A DNA stretch of 64,000 nucleotides from Planctomycetota bacterium (GCA_024229395.1 JAAESM010000020.1:1-64000); one strand, 5' to 3'; shown: positions 45,350 to 54,762, counted from the first letter of the stretch. Notes: a model not told the origin generated them from the letters alone. Program-made: numbers and translations.

Positions 45350-46036
45350 ATGAGCCTCCCCATCCGCATCGCTCCGTCGCTTCTTGCTTGCGATTTCACC
45401 CGTTTAGGCGCTGAAATGGCGCGCGCGGAAGCTGCTGGCGCCGAATGGCATCACGTTGATGTGATGGATGGTCATTTCGTGCCGAACTTGTCGATCGGTC
45501 TGCCGGTGGTGGAATCGATCAAGAAGGTCACCAAGTTGCCGCTCGACGTGCACCTGATGATCGAGCAACCCGGTGAGTGGGCCCAGCGTTATGCCGACGC
45601 CGGCGCGGATATTTTGACCTTCCACTACGAGGCCTGCGCTGCCAATTTCGAGGCCACACTTGCGCAATACAAGGCCACCGGTTGCCGCGTTGGCGTATCG
45701 ATTAATGGCGGTACTGAGCCCGAGCCACTGCGCCCCTACCTGGACCAGATTGACATGGTGCTGGTGATGTCGATTTACGCCGGCTTCGGCGGCCAGAAGT
45801 TCATGCCAGAGTGTTTGGGGCGCATCGAAAAACTACGCTCGTGGGGCTTCAAGGGCGATATTCAGGTTGATGGCGGCATCACCGACGAGACCATTGGTCC
45901 GTGCACCAAAGCCGGTGCCAATGTTTTCGTGGCTGGCACTTATCTGTTTAAGGCCGACTCGATGGCGAGCGCCATGGGCCGCCTACGTGCCGCTGCAGCC
46001 GCCGCGCAACAGCCTGACAACAACGCAACCGCCTAG
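45350..46036 (+). CDS. rpe: Ribulose-phosphate 3-epimerase
   Basis: 228 residues; interconverts ribulose-5-phosphate and xylulose-5-phosphate. APSLLACDFTRLGAEMARAE, HHVDVMDGHFVPNLSIGLPV (metal His/Asp), DVHLMIEQPGEW, TFHYEAC, VLVMSIYAGFGGQKFMPECL and DIQVDGGITDETI are diagnostic; the usual 'MsVnPGFGGQ' reads MSIYAGFGGQ. ATG 45350 is chosen because MSLPIRIAPSLLACDF is the normal N-terminus and TACAAT lies just upstream, inside the longer reading frame from 45317. The Ala/Gln-rich last 15 residues are an extension. Confidence 0.95.
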   Translation: MSLPIRIAPSLLACDFTRLGAEMARAEAAGAEWHHVDVMDGHFVPNLSIGLPVVESIKKVTKLPLDVHLMIEQPGEWAQRYADAGADILTFHYEACAANFEATLAQYKATGCRVGVSINGGTEPEPLRPYLDQIDMVLVMSIYAGFGGQKFMPECLGRIEKLRSWGFKGDIQVDGGITDETIGPCTKAGANVFVAGTYLFKADSMASAMGRLRAAAAAAQQPDNNATA

Positions 46037-46043
46037 TTCCAGG

Positions 46044-46049
46044 TAGAAT
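46044..46049 (+). promoter_or_regulatory. -10 box TAGAAT, 7 nt before accD
   Basis: TAGAAT in the 20-bp gap between rpe and accD ends 7 nt before the accD ATG; no Shine-Dalgarno is present, suggesting accD has its own leaderless transcript. Confidence 0.45.
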
Positions 46050-46056
46050 ATCGCCC

Positions 46057-46887
46057 ATGGCTTTCCGTTTGCGTAAGAAGAAGGACATGCCGGGTGGGCT
46101 CTGGAGCAAGTGCCCCTCCTGCACCAAGATGATCTACTCCAAGGATTTGGAGCAGAATATGTCAATCTGTCCTGAGTGCGGTTTTCATAACACAGTCTCT
46201 GCACGCAAACGCGTCGAGATCACTGCCGACCCAGGTACCTTCGTCGAGCACTTCTCAGACTTGAAGCCAACCGACCGCTTGGGCTTCGTCGATAACATCC
46301 CCTACTCGGAGAAGATCGAGAAGGCTCAAGAGAAGACTGGCAACGCCGACGCCCTCCTGGCCGGCGAATGCAGCATCGGGGGGCACCCCGCCGTGGTCGC
46401 CGTATTGGACTTCACCTTCATGGGTGGTTCGATGGGCGAAGTCGTCGGCGAGAAGATCACCCGCGCGGTTGAACTTGCTGGCGAGAAGAACGTACCTGTA
46501 CTGATCTTCTCCGCATCTGGCGGCGCGCGCATGCACGAAGGCGCGATCTCGCTGATGCAGATGGCCAAGACCTGTGGTGCCTTGAAGAAGTTCCAGATGA
46601 ATGGCGGCTTCTCGATTTCGGTCATGACCAACCCCACCACTGGCGGCGTCACTGCTAGCTTCGCCAGTATCTGTGATGTCACGGTCGCTGAGCCCGACGC
46701 CCTGATCGGTTTCGCTGGCCCGCGCGTGATTCAGAACACCATCCGTCAGGAACTCCCCGACGGCTTCCAACGATCCGAATTCCTGCTCGATAAGGGCCAG
46801 GTGGATTTGATCGTCACCCGTGACAACATGCGTGAGAAACTCGGCCAGCTGCTGGGATATGCCGCGAAACAGGTGGTATCCAGCTAG
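46057..46887 (+). CDS. accD: Acetyl-CoA carboxylase carboxyltransferase subunit beta
   Basis: 276 residues; with AccA transfers carboxyl from biotin to acetyl-CoA, giving malonyl-CoA for fatty acid synthesis. N-terminal zinc ribbon Cys19-x2-Cys22 ... Cys38-x2-Cys41 (CPSC, CPEC), then DALLAGECSIGGHPAVVAVL, FTFMGGSMGEVVGEKITRAV, FSASGGARMHEGAISLMQMA, TNPTTGGVTASFASICDV and GFAGPRVIQNTIRQELPDGF. Length is standard. It lies 20 nt after rpe. A receiver-like gene follows. Confidence 0.97.
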   Translation: MAFRLRKKKDMPGGLWSKCPSCTKMIYSKDLEQNMSICPECGFHNTVSARKRVEITADPGTFVEHFSDLKPTDRLGFVDNIPYSEKIEKAQEKTGNADALLAGECSIGGHPAVVAVLDFTFMGGSMGEVVGEKITRAVELAGEKNVPVLIFSASGGARMHEGAISLMQMAKTCGALKKFQMNGGFSISVMTNPTTGGVTASFASICDVTVAEPDALIGFAGPRVIQNTIRQELPDGFQRSEFLLDKGQVDLIVTRDNMREKLGQLLGYAAKQVVSS

Positions 46888-46947
46888 TTGAGCGCCGCTA
46901 TTGGCCTTCACCTACCTAGTGAACTGACCGATAAATGGTAGGTTCAA

Positions 46948-47409
46948 ATGAGTGAAAATCAGCAAGGTTCACCTCCCTCTACTGCAGAGGGCCTCGAGAG
47001 AGATGCGAGCGCTGGCGGCCCCAGCACAGCCCTGAAGGGCAAGCGCGCCTTGATTCTGGTCGAGGATCCCGATGTCTTCACCCTGCTGCATGAACACTTA
47101 TTCGCCCTTGGTGTGAATTGCCAAGAAGCTCGCTGCCCGGCTGGAGCCTCCGCCTTGCTGCGCCAAGAGGAAGGCAAGGAGACACCAGCTGATTTCCTGT
47201 TCGCCGATGAAAAGATGGGTGGACTGTGTGGCATGAGCCTTTGCTCTGCCCTGCTGCTGCCACTACGCAAACGCCCAAGCGTGCTGCTGGCCACCAAAGG
47301 TGCGCCGAGCGAGAACTGCGATCAGCCTAAGCGCCAGTTCGTCGATGCCATGTTCGACTTCTGCACATCGTCCGCCGAGCTCGGCGTGATGTTGCGCCGC
47401 TTCCTGTAG
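46948..47409 (+). CDS. Receiver-like (REC-fold) protein
   Basis: 153 residues. After a disordered N-terminus (1-28) the fold follows CheY: ALILVEDPDVFTLLHEHLFA (acidic pocket Glu/Asp), FLFADEKMGGLCGMSLCSAL with Asp at the phosphoacceptor position, PSVLLATKG with the Thr/Lys region, ending in a helix (AELGVMLRRFL). No output domain. It is either a single-domain response regulator or a degenerate scaffold; no histidine kinase is nearby. Confidence 0.6.
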   Translation: MSENQQGSPPSTAEGLERDASAGGPSTALKGKRALILVEDPDVFTLLHEHLFALGVNCQEARCPAGASALLRQEEGKETPADFLFADEKMGGLCGMSLCSALLLPLRKRPSVLLATKGAPSENCDQPKRQFVDAMFDFCTSSAELGVMLRRFL

Positions 47410-47411
47410 TC

Positions 47412-47927
47412 TCAATAGATTCCAAGAGCCTTCGCTTCCATGAAGGTCAGCGTGGATTGATTCCAATAGAAGTTCAAAGACCATTGGGCGGTCATCATGA
47501 TTCCTTCTGAGATCCAGACGTCGATATGAATCTCACCGTTGTCGAAGGTTGTGATTTCGCCAATGCTCAAGGAGTGCGGCGGGTGATTGTGCATTCCTCC
47601 TCGTCGATTCACGAGCTTTAGCACCGTGCGCTGACCTTCCTGGGATCGCGCTTGCCAACGTGCTTGCACTTCCGCGAAATCGTCAGCATTGATGACAAGC
47701 CAGCCTTCAGGGTCCGTATCGCGCGGCCCGCTGCCACGAAAGACGGTCAGCTCCCCCATGTGGTAATCACCCCAGGCTTCAGCTGCGGCTTCCAAGAACA
47801 CTAAGTTGCGCTCCACTGCGGTTTGTGGATTGGCATGCTGCTCTATTGGCGCAGCGCATTGCAGGCCAACCAATGCCATGATTAAGGCAATGGTTTGTTG
47901 AGGGAAATGGTGAGTTCGAAATGGCAT
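47412..47927 (-). CDS. Hypothetical secreted/lipoprotein
   Basis: 171 residues from ATG 47927. A signal of the form IALIMALVGLQC suggests lipidation at Cys 24. The rest is a mixed alpha/beta domain (ERNLVFLEAAAEAWGDYHMG, WLVINADDFAEVQARWQARS, IHIDVWISEGIMMTAQWSLN) that resembles a small cystatin/NTF2-like fold but matches no family I know. It lies 61 nt after the large dehydrogenase/cytochrome gene on the same strand, so it may be the last gene of that cluster. An in-frame ATG at 47969 is less likely because it precedes the signal by a polar stretch. Confidence 0.5.
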   Translation of the reverse strand: MPFRTHHFPQQTIALIMALVGLQCAAPIEQHANPQTAVERNLVFLEAAAEAWGDYHMGELTVFRGSGPRDTDPEGWLVINADDFAEVQARWQARSQEGQRTVLKLVNRRGGMHNHPPHSLSIGEITTFDNGEIHIDVWISEGIMMTAQWSLNFYWNQSTLTFMEAKALGIY

Positions 47928-47988
47928 GAGTTCAACTCCAACAAGGTTCATCCTATCGGAGTCGTTCATGCCATCGGCTTCTCGCAGG

Positions 47989-50900
47989 TTAACTCAAGCT
48001 CATCAAGTACTCGAAGAGATCGGCGACTTGTTGATCGCTGAGTGCATCGAGCAAGCCTTCGGGCATCAGCGAGCGCTCATCGAAACGTAAGCTTTCGATA
48101 TCCTTGCGCGCGATCTGTAGGTCTTCGCGCCCCTGCCTGCGCAAAGTGATGGCCGTGTCGTTTTCGGAGGCAAGATAACCCTGCAGCAGTTGGCCATCGC
48201 GAAGCTTCACGTTCAAGGTGCGATAGCCTGATTCCACCCCGGCGTTCGGCGTGAGGATCGAGCGCAGCAGACCTTCAGTCCCCTTACTGGCCACGCTATC
48301 CAAGGTTGGCCCGATGGTGCCACCCACGCCTTCGACTTGGTGACATACCGCGCAACTCATGTTGTAGAGCGCGCGACCGTTCTCGGCATTGCCAGGTGCT
48401 TCGATCAAAGAACGATAACGCGCAAAGCTGACCAGTTCGGCTTGAGCTTCTTCAGCAGTGACCACCGGTGGTCGATCGAGGATGCCTTCGACCTTTGCGT
48501 TGCCCGAAAGGGCCATTGGGTCACCAGGTAGTAGCGCTTGCAGGCCCATTGGTTTGGAACTTGGAGCCAACATCAGACGGTAGTTGGCGCCAATCTGTTG
48601 CGCGCTGCGTGCAGTGTTCCAAAGGCGGAACTCGGTAATCGCAGCAGCTGTGCCAACCGATGGATTGGTGCGACCAATGTCCAGATCATCGAACTCCAAC
48701 GGCAAGGCCGAGCTGGTACTGCAATCCAATTCGCCGTTGATGTAGATATGCAGTTGGTTGTTGGCTTCTCGCACCAAGGCAAAGTGCATCCACACTCCAG
48801 AAACGGCTGGCTTTGTGGCGATGGTCAAATCGCCTTGTTCTGAGAACCACAGACGCAAACGTGCGTCGTGAAAGTTCAGATCGAAGCGACCCGCAGAAGC
48901 GAGCAGGCCATCGGCGTTGGTGATGCCGTTCTCCAAGCGGATCCAAGCTTCGACGGTGAACGGTCCATCAATGGTTAAGTTCGAATCGACAAAGTCATTG
49001 CCTTGACCGCCAAGGAACAGCCCCGGGATTTGGCCGACGGCTAAGCGTTGCTCCAATCCCTGGATCGCATCACTGTCGCCTAAATGCTCACGCATCTGTT
49101 CAAGACTGCGTAGGCCGAGGCCCTCGATGCCGATTCGGTCGGCGGCAATTGCTGCGAGCAATTGTTCCGCGCCTTCTTTGCGCGAAAGCAATCCATTCAA
49201 TGCCGTTTGGAGCGTGTTGTTCTCAAGGCTGGACCAAAGTTCCAGCAGCAAGGCAAAGGACTGTTCACCGGGAATGTTGGCCAAGGCAGTGGTCGCCACG
49301 CGGCGGATCTCTTCACCGGGCAGACTGGCATTCGCTGCCTGATGGAAGATTGCGCTTTGTTGACATCCCATTTCCACCAAAGCCTGCAGGCAGATCAGTG
49401 GCTGCGCACTGCGTTGTTGCAGCAAGGTGATGACGTCGGGTTCGAGAGTCTTACTGCGTAGTTCCCGTGCCACACGCAGAAGTAGATCGGTGTTGGCAGC
49501 ACTGTTGTCCTTGGCGAGCAAGGCGCGTGCGCTCAGGGCGATGGAGTTGGTCAGTGCATCGCTGTTCCACTGCGCACGCTTGTCGAGCAGCATCTGGATG
49601 GTGCTGACTTGAGTATTCTGTTGTTCCAGCCACTCCTTCATGGCGGCGAGCACATCCGGCTGCTGCATGAAGCTTGCAAGGAAGGTCAGCTCCTCGGCGG
49701 TCGGCGGCAAGGATGAACCTGGAACGGCCTTTGCGAAGGCGCCGGCGGCAGCTTCCGTGCCGGCACTCAGCCACACGAAGCGTTGCATGGCATGATCGCT
49801 TTGCTGACCGGCAGGCGATTGCATGAAGGCCAAGGCTTCGGTTGGGAATCGCTCGATGAAGGCACGCACCAGGCTGCGCTCGAATGCGTCATCAGAAGAT
49901 TCCCGAGGCGACGGATAGTCGCCGGTGACGGCACCAAGCAGGTTCAGCAGGTAATCGATTTCCTGTTCACTGCAATCGTCTTGCGCAGTGATGGATTGAA
50001 TCAAGGCAATGCGCACCCGCGGATCTTGCTCCGCCACGCGATTCGCAAGTAGGCTCATCAGCTCCTTTTTGTTCAAGCCGATCTCGCCGGCAAGGCGCGC
50101 GGCCTCACGACGGATCGCGAACTCAGCATCATCCATCAGCGTTGCCAACGAGGCGGCGGTCACGGCATGGATGTCTTGCAGAGACCAAAGGGCAAGCACG
50201 CGATCGCCGACTTTGGCACTTTGATCAGATGCGAGTTCACGCAATGCGGGGCTCAGCTCCAACGCTTGGCGGTCGCCAATCTGATGCCAAGCTGCACGCG
50301 CAGTCACGGTGTTGTCGGCGCCGAGCAATGCAACCAGCTCGGCGTTGCTTGCTTTGGTGACATTGATTGGTGCGGTCGCTTTTTGCGACTTGTGGCGAAT
50401 GCGCCAGATCCGACTACTGATCTTGTCACGATCCGGATGATCGCGCGGCACTTCGTTATGCGAGATGATCGGGTTGTACCAATCAACCACATACAAACAG
50501 CCGTCGGGGCCGAAGTGAATCGCCACCGGGCGAAAGTTCTTATCTGCCGACGTGATCAAATCCGCCATGCGTTCCATCTCCACTTCATGCGGCGTTGCCG
50601 GATCGCGTTTCACGCGCACCGATTGCAAGGATGAGATGATCGGGTTGGCCAGGAAGAAGGTCTCATCCCACGGTGGTGGGAAACCGTTGCGATCGCCCGA
50701 TTGCGCCAATCCTGACAAGCCGGTGCCACCCATGCGGAACATGGTGGAGGTTGGTCGCCACGGTGAATATGGGTGGAACTTCTCGCTGCCGATCCCTGGG
50801 TAGCTCATGCCATGTTCAAACGGCGTGACTGGCCAGCCTAGGTCATTGGCTTCTTGGATCCACTTGTCGCCAAGGCGATCGATCACAAAACCCCAGATAT

Positions 50901-52200
50901 TGTTGAGGCCAATGCCAACGATCTCGAACTGACTTCCATCTTGTTGGAAGCGCCCCACCTTGCACCTATTGAAAGTGGTGATGTCGCCGCTGGTGGTCAC
51001 GACTTGTGAAGAGTTGAAGGCACCTTGTGCCATGTAGATCCAACCGCCGGGTGCGCGCACGAAACGGTGCGGCAACAAGTGGGAATCCTGAACGCCAAAA
51101 CCGGTGAGCATCACCTCTTGGCGATCGGCGCGACCATCCTTATCGTCATCGTAGAAACGCAAGATGTCGGGGCCACGACCAACCAGCACGCTGTCGTTAT
51201 CCGGCAGGATCGCCATGGGGATAAAAAGTCCGTCGGCGAAGACGCGTGGGGTCTGCGGTTCTTGTTTCCAAGGTTCATCAAAGACCAGAATCTGATCGCG
51301 CCCGCCCTTGCGGTATAGGCCAACCACATCACCGGACTCATTGCCATCGATTGGGTACTCCACTGCGGTGATCGCCCACATGCGGCCAGCATCATCGAAA
51401 GCAATGTCGACGACCTTCTGCATGATCGGGTCGGCCGCAACCAGCTCCACCTCGAATCCATCGAGCACATCAAAGCCGACCATCTCCTGCTCAGGAGTCT
51501 TGATTGGCGATTGGCCCTGTGCAGCCACGCTTTGGGCCTTTTGGAGGCGGCGCCAAGTCATGGCACCGGGAGTCGACTTCAGTTCGGTTAGCTGAATGTT
51601 CTTCAACGAAACTTGCACCTTGCCGCCGCCGTGCACTTGCAAACCGAAATGACCATCCAGCGGAATGTTGCCATCGGCTTCGGTGTAGTTGATCGTTGGC
51701 ACACCATTAATCCACGCTTGCATATGCCAACCTTCCGCGCGGATGCGGTAATGATTCCAATCGTTCTCGTTGACTGCCGCGGCAAGCGCTGCCGGATCCC
51801 CCGGTTCCGCGATCACACGATTGCGACGTGACTCGTCGTACATCTTGCCCCACCATTCCGGTCCGGCATCCACCTGATAGCCGCTCATCTCGGAGCTGCC
51901 TTCGACACGCACGCTGCGCATTTGGAAACCGGAGTTGATGAATCCGCCATTACCTTCGATAAGGATGTCGAACTCCAACTCGAAGTTATCGAAGGATTCT
52001 ATCGTGGACAGGAAGGTGTTGTGCGGGACCTGCTCCTCGAGCGATCCGCCGACGATCATGCCATCTGCTGCGCGCCACCATTTCTGATCGGCGTTGATGG
52101 TTTCCCAGCCGGTGAGGGTGTCGCCATCGAAGAGGGAGCGTGGTTCTTGTTGGGCGGCTAAGGAAGCGCACGAACAAAGGAGAATGACAAGGTGGATCAC
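47989..52200 (-). CDS. Secreted multidomain DUF1080, PVC-type dehydrogenase, HEAT-like, LamG and cytochrome c protein
   Basis: 1403 residues. Signal peptide 1-18 (HLVILLCSCASLAAQ). Domain 1 (20-205): DUF1080/3-keto-disaccharide hydrolase jelly roll (LFDGDTLTGWETINADQKWW). Domain 2 (about 240-605): PVC-type membrane-bound dehydrogenase propeller (DGFEVELVAADPIMQKVVDI, MWAITAVEYPID, FGPDGCLYVVDWYNPIISHN). Domain 3 (about 620-1040): helical HEAT-like repeats. Domain 4 (about 1050-1225): LamG (FVDSNLTIDGPFTVEAWIRL). Domain 5 (about 1260-1403): cytochrome c with Cys1283-AV-Cys1286-His1287 and its downstream PVC tail. It probably oxidises sugars outside the cytoplasm, passing electrons to heme. The ATG overlaps the Dabb stop (ATGA). 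Confidence 0.92.
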   Translation of the reverse strand: MIHLVILLCSCASLAAQQEPRSLFDGDTLTGWETINADQKWWRAADGMIVGGSLEEQVPHNTFLSTIESFDNFELEFDILIEGNGGFINSGFQMRSVRVEGSSEMSGYQVDAGPEWWGKMYDESRRNRVIAEPGDPAALAAAVNENDWNHYRIRAEGWHMQAWINGVPTINYTEADGNIPLDGHFGLQVHGGGKVQVSLKNIQLTELKSTPGAMTWRRLQKAQSVAAQGQSPIKTPEQEMVGFDVLDGFEVELVAADPIMQKVVDIAFDDAGRMWAITAVEYPIDGNESGDVVGLYRKGGRDQILVFDEPWKQEPQTPRVFADGLFIPMAILPDNDSVLVGRGPDILRFYDDDKDGRADRQEVMLTGFGVQDSHLLPHRFVRAPGGWIYMAQGAFNSSQVVTTSGDITTFNRCKVGRFQQDGSQFEIVGIGLNNIWGFVIDRLGDKWIQEANDLGWPVTPFEHGMSYPGIGSEKFHPYSPWRPTSTMFRMGGTGLSGLAQSGDRNGFPPPWDETFFLANPIISSLQSVRVKRDPATPHEVEMERMADLITSADKNFRPVAIHFGPDGCLYVVDWYNPIISHNEVPRDHPDRDKISSRIWRIRHKSQKATAPINVTKASNAELVALLGADNTVTARAAWHQIGDRQALELSPALRELASDQSAKVGDRVLALWSLQDIHAVTAASLATLMDDAEFAIRREAARLAGEIGLNKKELMSLLANRVAEQDPRVRIALIQSITAQDDCSEQEIDYLLNLLGAVTGDYPSPRESSDDAFERSLVRAFIERFPTEALAFMQSPAGQQSDHAMQRFVWLSAGTEAAAGAFAKAVPGSSLPPTAEELTFLASFMQQPDVLAAMKEWLEQQNTQVSTIQMLLDKRAQWNSDALTNSIALSARALLAKDNSAANTDLLLRVARELRSKTLEPDVITLLQQRSAQPLICLQALVEMGCQQSAIFHQAANASLPGEEIRRVATTALANIPGEQSFALLLELWSSLENNTLQTALNGLLSRKEGAEQLLAAIAADRIGIEGLGLRSLEQMREHLGDSDAIQGLEQRLAVGQIPGLFLGGQGNDFVDSNLTIDGPFTVEAWIRLENGITNADGLLASAGRFDLNFHDARLRLWFSEQGDLTIATKPAVSGVWMHFALVREANNQLHIYINGELDCSTSSALPLEFDDLDIGRTNPSVGTAAAITEFRLWNTARSAQQIGANYRLMLAPSSKPMGLQALLPGDPMALSGNAKVEGILDRPPVVTAEEAQAELVSFARYRSLIEAPGNAENGRALYNMSCAVCHQVEGVGGTIGPTLDSVASKGTEGLLRSILTPNAGVESGYRTLNVKLRDGQLLQGYLASENDTAITLRRQGREDLQIARKDIESLRFDERSLMPEGLLDALSDQQVADLFEYLMSLS

Positions 52201-52514
52201 GAGACCCTCTCATCAAGATTGAAATCAAACACCACCAAGCGCTCCAAATGCGGCACCACCACTTCCTTCACACGTTCATGATGGTCATGCGGCAGGTAGG
52301 CGTCGCGCGCGGCCGGGCTATCGAAAGTCATGATGAAGCCGTGGGTGTAGCCATCATTCAAGCCTTCGGCGCTGTCGTAGGCACCAAAGGAAAAATTCAG
52401 CAGACCTGGAATCGAACCGACCATGCCTTGCATACTCGAAAAGCACTCATCGATTTGAGTGGAGCTGGTGCCGTCTTTGAACTGGAAGACGCCGAAATGT
52501 TTCACGCGTGGCAT
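52197..52514 (-). CDS. Dabb (stress-responsive alpha/beta barrel) family protein
   Basis: 105 residues. KHFGVFQFKDGTSSTQIDEC, VGSIPGLLNFSFGAYDSAEG, YTHGFIMTFDSPAARDAYLP and HDHHERVKEVVVPHLERLVV form the dimeric ferredoxin-like Dabb fold. Members include small cyclases and decarboxylase-like enzymes as well as non-enzymatic proteins. It sits between the UPF0261 gene (24 nt) and the dehydrogenase gene (4-nt overlap), so is co-transcribed; Dabb genes next to DUF1080/PVC proteins are common in Planctomycetota, as I recall it. Confidence 0.85.
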   Translation of the reverse strand: MPRVKHFGVFQFKDGTSSTQIDECFSSMQGMVGSIPGLLNFSFGAYDSAEGLNDGYTHGFIMTFDSPAARDAYLPHDHHERVKEVVVPHLERLVVFDFNLDERVS

Positions 52515-52538
52515 GGGAATGAAGCTTGGGTTCAGGGG

Positions 52539-53747
52539 TCAGGACTGTTGCTGATTGCGGAGCAAGGCTTTCGCACAAGCTGCGGCGAAAGCGGGGTCGT
52601 TGATTTCACAGTCCAAGGATTGGACTTCGATGTCGCTGCGTAGATTGCTGGTCAAGGCATCGAACAGAGCGGCATCGGCTTCCGGGTTATGGAAGGCTTG
52701 GCCTGCCGCGCTGATCACACTGATCGCGCGCAACGGCAACAGCACAGTAGTCGGTGCTTGATAAGCGTTGATCTTGTCGGCCAAGATGCGACCGAGTTCA
52801 GCGTTTTCCGCTGCATTGGTGCGCATCAAAGTCACTTGCGGATTGTGATGGTAGAAGTTGCGGCCTTGGAATTGTTCCGGCACAGTTTCCGGCGCACCAA
52901 AGTTGACCATATCAAGACAACCAGGCACCACGATTGACGGCACTTGTTTCTTGGCGGTGGCATCGAGTCGCGTTGGACCTGCCGACAAGGTTCCACCCAC
53001 CAGTTCGTCGGCCCATTCGGTGGTGGTGATATCCAACACCCCAGTGACCATGCCACTCTCGATCAAAGACTCCATTGCGCGGCCGCCGGCTCCAGTGGAA
53101 TGGAAGACCAGCACCTCATAGCCAGCCTCCTCCAGGATGGGGATGACCGCATTCACGCAATCGGTGGTGTTGCCGAACATACTCGCCACCACGATAGGAC
53201 GATCGCCTTGCTGCGGCACTTTACTCTCGACCATGCCACAGATGGCACCGGCCGCCCGGCAAAAGATCATCTTCGAGATGCGATTCAAACCGGCTACATC
53301 AACAATGCTCGGCATCATCACGATGTCTTTGGTGCCGACGTAATGCCCGGTGTTGCCACTTGCCAAAGTGGAGACCATCAGTTTCGGAAATCCAATCGGC
53401 AGAGCACGCATGGCAGCGGTGGCGATTGCAGTTCCACCACCGCCACCTAAGGAGATCACTCCATGAATCTTGCCGTCGGCCAATAACTGTTGGAGTACTA
53501 ACGGTGCAGCTTTAGCCATTGCGGCAACGCACTCACCGCGATCACGTCGGCCAAGCATGGCTTGAAAATCAAATTCGCCGGCGGCCGCAACTTGCAGATA
53601 ATCGAGATCGGCGGTCACGCCTTGAGCGCCCATCATGCCTACATCGATCAACAAGGCCTGATGCCCATGACTGCGAATCTGCTCAGCAAGGAATGCGTGT
53701 TCCGCTCCTTTGGTGTCGAAGGTGCCGAGGACTGCGATGGTGGCCAT
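52539..53747 (-). CDS. UPF0261/Tm-1-like ATP-binding protein
   Basis: 402 residues. Features match the Tm-1-like family: IAVLGTFDTKGAEHAFLAEQ at the N-terminus, VISLGGGGGTAIATAAMRAL, VSTLASGNTGHYVGTKDIVM, VVASMFGNTTDCVNAVIPIL, VLVFHSTGAGGRAMESLIES and VVPGCLDMVNFG. The plant namesake binds a viral replicase; bacterial members have unknown chemistry, often beside TIM-barrel sugar or C-C hydrolase enzymes. The usual TIM-barrel partner is not adjacent here. First gene of the dehydrogenase cluster and 33 bp from the divergent AraC regulator. Confidence 0.9.
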   Translation of the reverse strand: MATIAVLGTFDTKGAEHAFLAEQIRSHGHQALLIDVGMMGAQGVTADLDYLQVAAAGEFDFQAMLGRRDRGECVAAMAKAAPLVLQQLLADGKIHGVISLGGGGGTAIATAAMRALPIGFPKLMVSTLASGNTGHYVGTKDIVMMPSIVDVAGLNRISKMIFCRAAGAICGMVESKVPQQGDRPIVVASMFGNTTDCVNAVIPILEEAGYEVLVFHSTGAGGRAMESLIESGMVTGVLDITTTEWADELVGGTLSAGPTRLDATAKKQVPSIVVPGCLDMVNFGAPETVPEQFQGRNFYHHNPQVTLMRTNAAENAELGRILADKINAYQAPTTVLLPLRAISVISAAGQAFHNPEADAALFDALTSNLRSDIEVQSLDCEINDPAFAAACAKALLRNQQQS

Positions 53748-53780
53748 GATTTATACTCGCCTATCTTGAGGCGCCTGTCC
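53748..53780. promoter_or_regulatory. 33-bp divergent promoter/operator region of the catabolic cluster
   Basis: TATACT (53752-53757) and TATCTT (53762-53767) serve the AraC gene; the reverse strand has TATAAA and GATAGG. An AGGCGCCT palindrome (53770-53777) could be an operator. Transcripts in both directions must be very short-leadered. Confidence 0.4.
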
Positions 53781-54695
53781 ATGACGCACAAACACACCGA
53801 CATACGCGAAAAACACATCCTGGGGCCGGACACGCGGCTGCAGGTGGTGCGTGCCAATGATCAAGATGAGCGTGATTGGCTGCGGCCGGGGCCGATTTGC
53901 CCGGAGTTGGAGGAACGGCAAATCACCCATTGCGGAATCATGAATGCCGCCAAGCCGCTTGAGATCGTGCGTCATCAGCAGGGTGGGACTTACTTCATGT
54001 CGTGCCTAGAGGGCAAGGGCGAGGTCTTGATCGATGGCCTTTGGCGCCAAGTCAGTGGTGGCCAAGCTTGTATGCAACCGCCATTCATCCAAAACGGATT
54101 TCGCGCCAAGACCAAGAAGCCATGGCGTTTTTGCTGGGTGCGCTACGAAGACGGAAAGGCTGATGCCCCTATCGCCAGCCCGCATTCTCCGGTGCTGGGC
54201 GATTTCCATGGCACCCCGCTGTGCCACGCCATCGAAGGCTTGATGGCCGAAACTACCCTTGGCGGGTCGGCCATCGCAATGCGTCGCTGGGTGAATCTGA
54301 TCCACGGCTATGTCACCCACTTCGCCGACCCATTCCGCTCACAAGATCGCCTGCAGGCGGTCTGGCAGGCCGTGCAGCACGATCTTCGGGGCGACTGGAG
54401 CTTGGAGCGCCTGGCTGGGGCTGCCGAAATGAGCAAGGAACATCTGCGCCGCCTCACCACACAATCCCTCGGCCGCACGCCGGTGCAGCATGTCACCCAC
54501 CTGCGCATGCACTACGCCGCCAACCTGCTCGCCACCACTTCGCTAGGCTTGGCCGAAATTGCCGCCCAGACTGCCTTTTCCAACCCTTTTTCCTTTTCCA
54601 ACACCTTCTTGCGCTGGACCGGCTGCCGCCCATCGGAATACCGCCGACGTTATCAAAGTGCTGATTCTGCAGCTGTTCCCCTCGCTGAGGACTGA
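53781..54695 (+). CDS. AraC-family transcriptional regulator
   Basis: 304 residues from ATG 53781 (MTHKHTDIREKHILGPDTRL). The N-terminal half is a cupin-like sensor (QGGTYFMSCLEGKGEVLIDG, QACMQPPFIQNGFRAK). The C-terminal HTH pair is LERLAGAAEMSKEHLRRLTT and LGLAEIAAQTAFSNPFSFSN with WTGCRPSEYRRR. It probably senses a sugar or its product and controls the divergent UPF0261-Dabb-dehydrogenase operon. The frame is open further upstream, but that part overlaps the divergent gene's start and the promoter-like TATACT. Confidence 0.9.
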   Translation: MTHKHTDIREKHILGPDTRLQVVRANDQDERDWLRPGPICPELEERQITHCGIMNAAKPLEIVRHQQGGTYFMSCLEGKGEVLIDGLWRQVSGGQACMQPPFIQNGFRAKTKKPWRFCWVRYEDGKADAPIASPHSPVLGDFHGTPLCHAIEGLMAETTLGGSAIAMRRWVNLIHGYVTHFADPFRSQDRLQAVWQAVQHDLRGDWSLERLAGAAEMSKEHLRRLTTQSLGRTPVQHVTHLRMHYAANLLATTSLGLAEIAAQTAFSNPFSFSNTFLRWTGCRPSEYRRRYQSADSAAVPLAED

Positions 54696-54756
54696 ATCCC
54701 GGCGCCACAGCCTAGGAAAGCGCGCGGAAAACCTAGCCAGAGGCCCAAACGGCCTG

Positions 54757-54762
54757 TATACT
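54757..54762 (+). promoter_or_regulatory. -10 box of tRNA-Asn
   Basis: TATACT, preceded by TG, ends 13 nt before the mature tRNA 5' end, a usual distance for a tRNA promoter. Confidence 0.5.
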
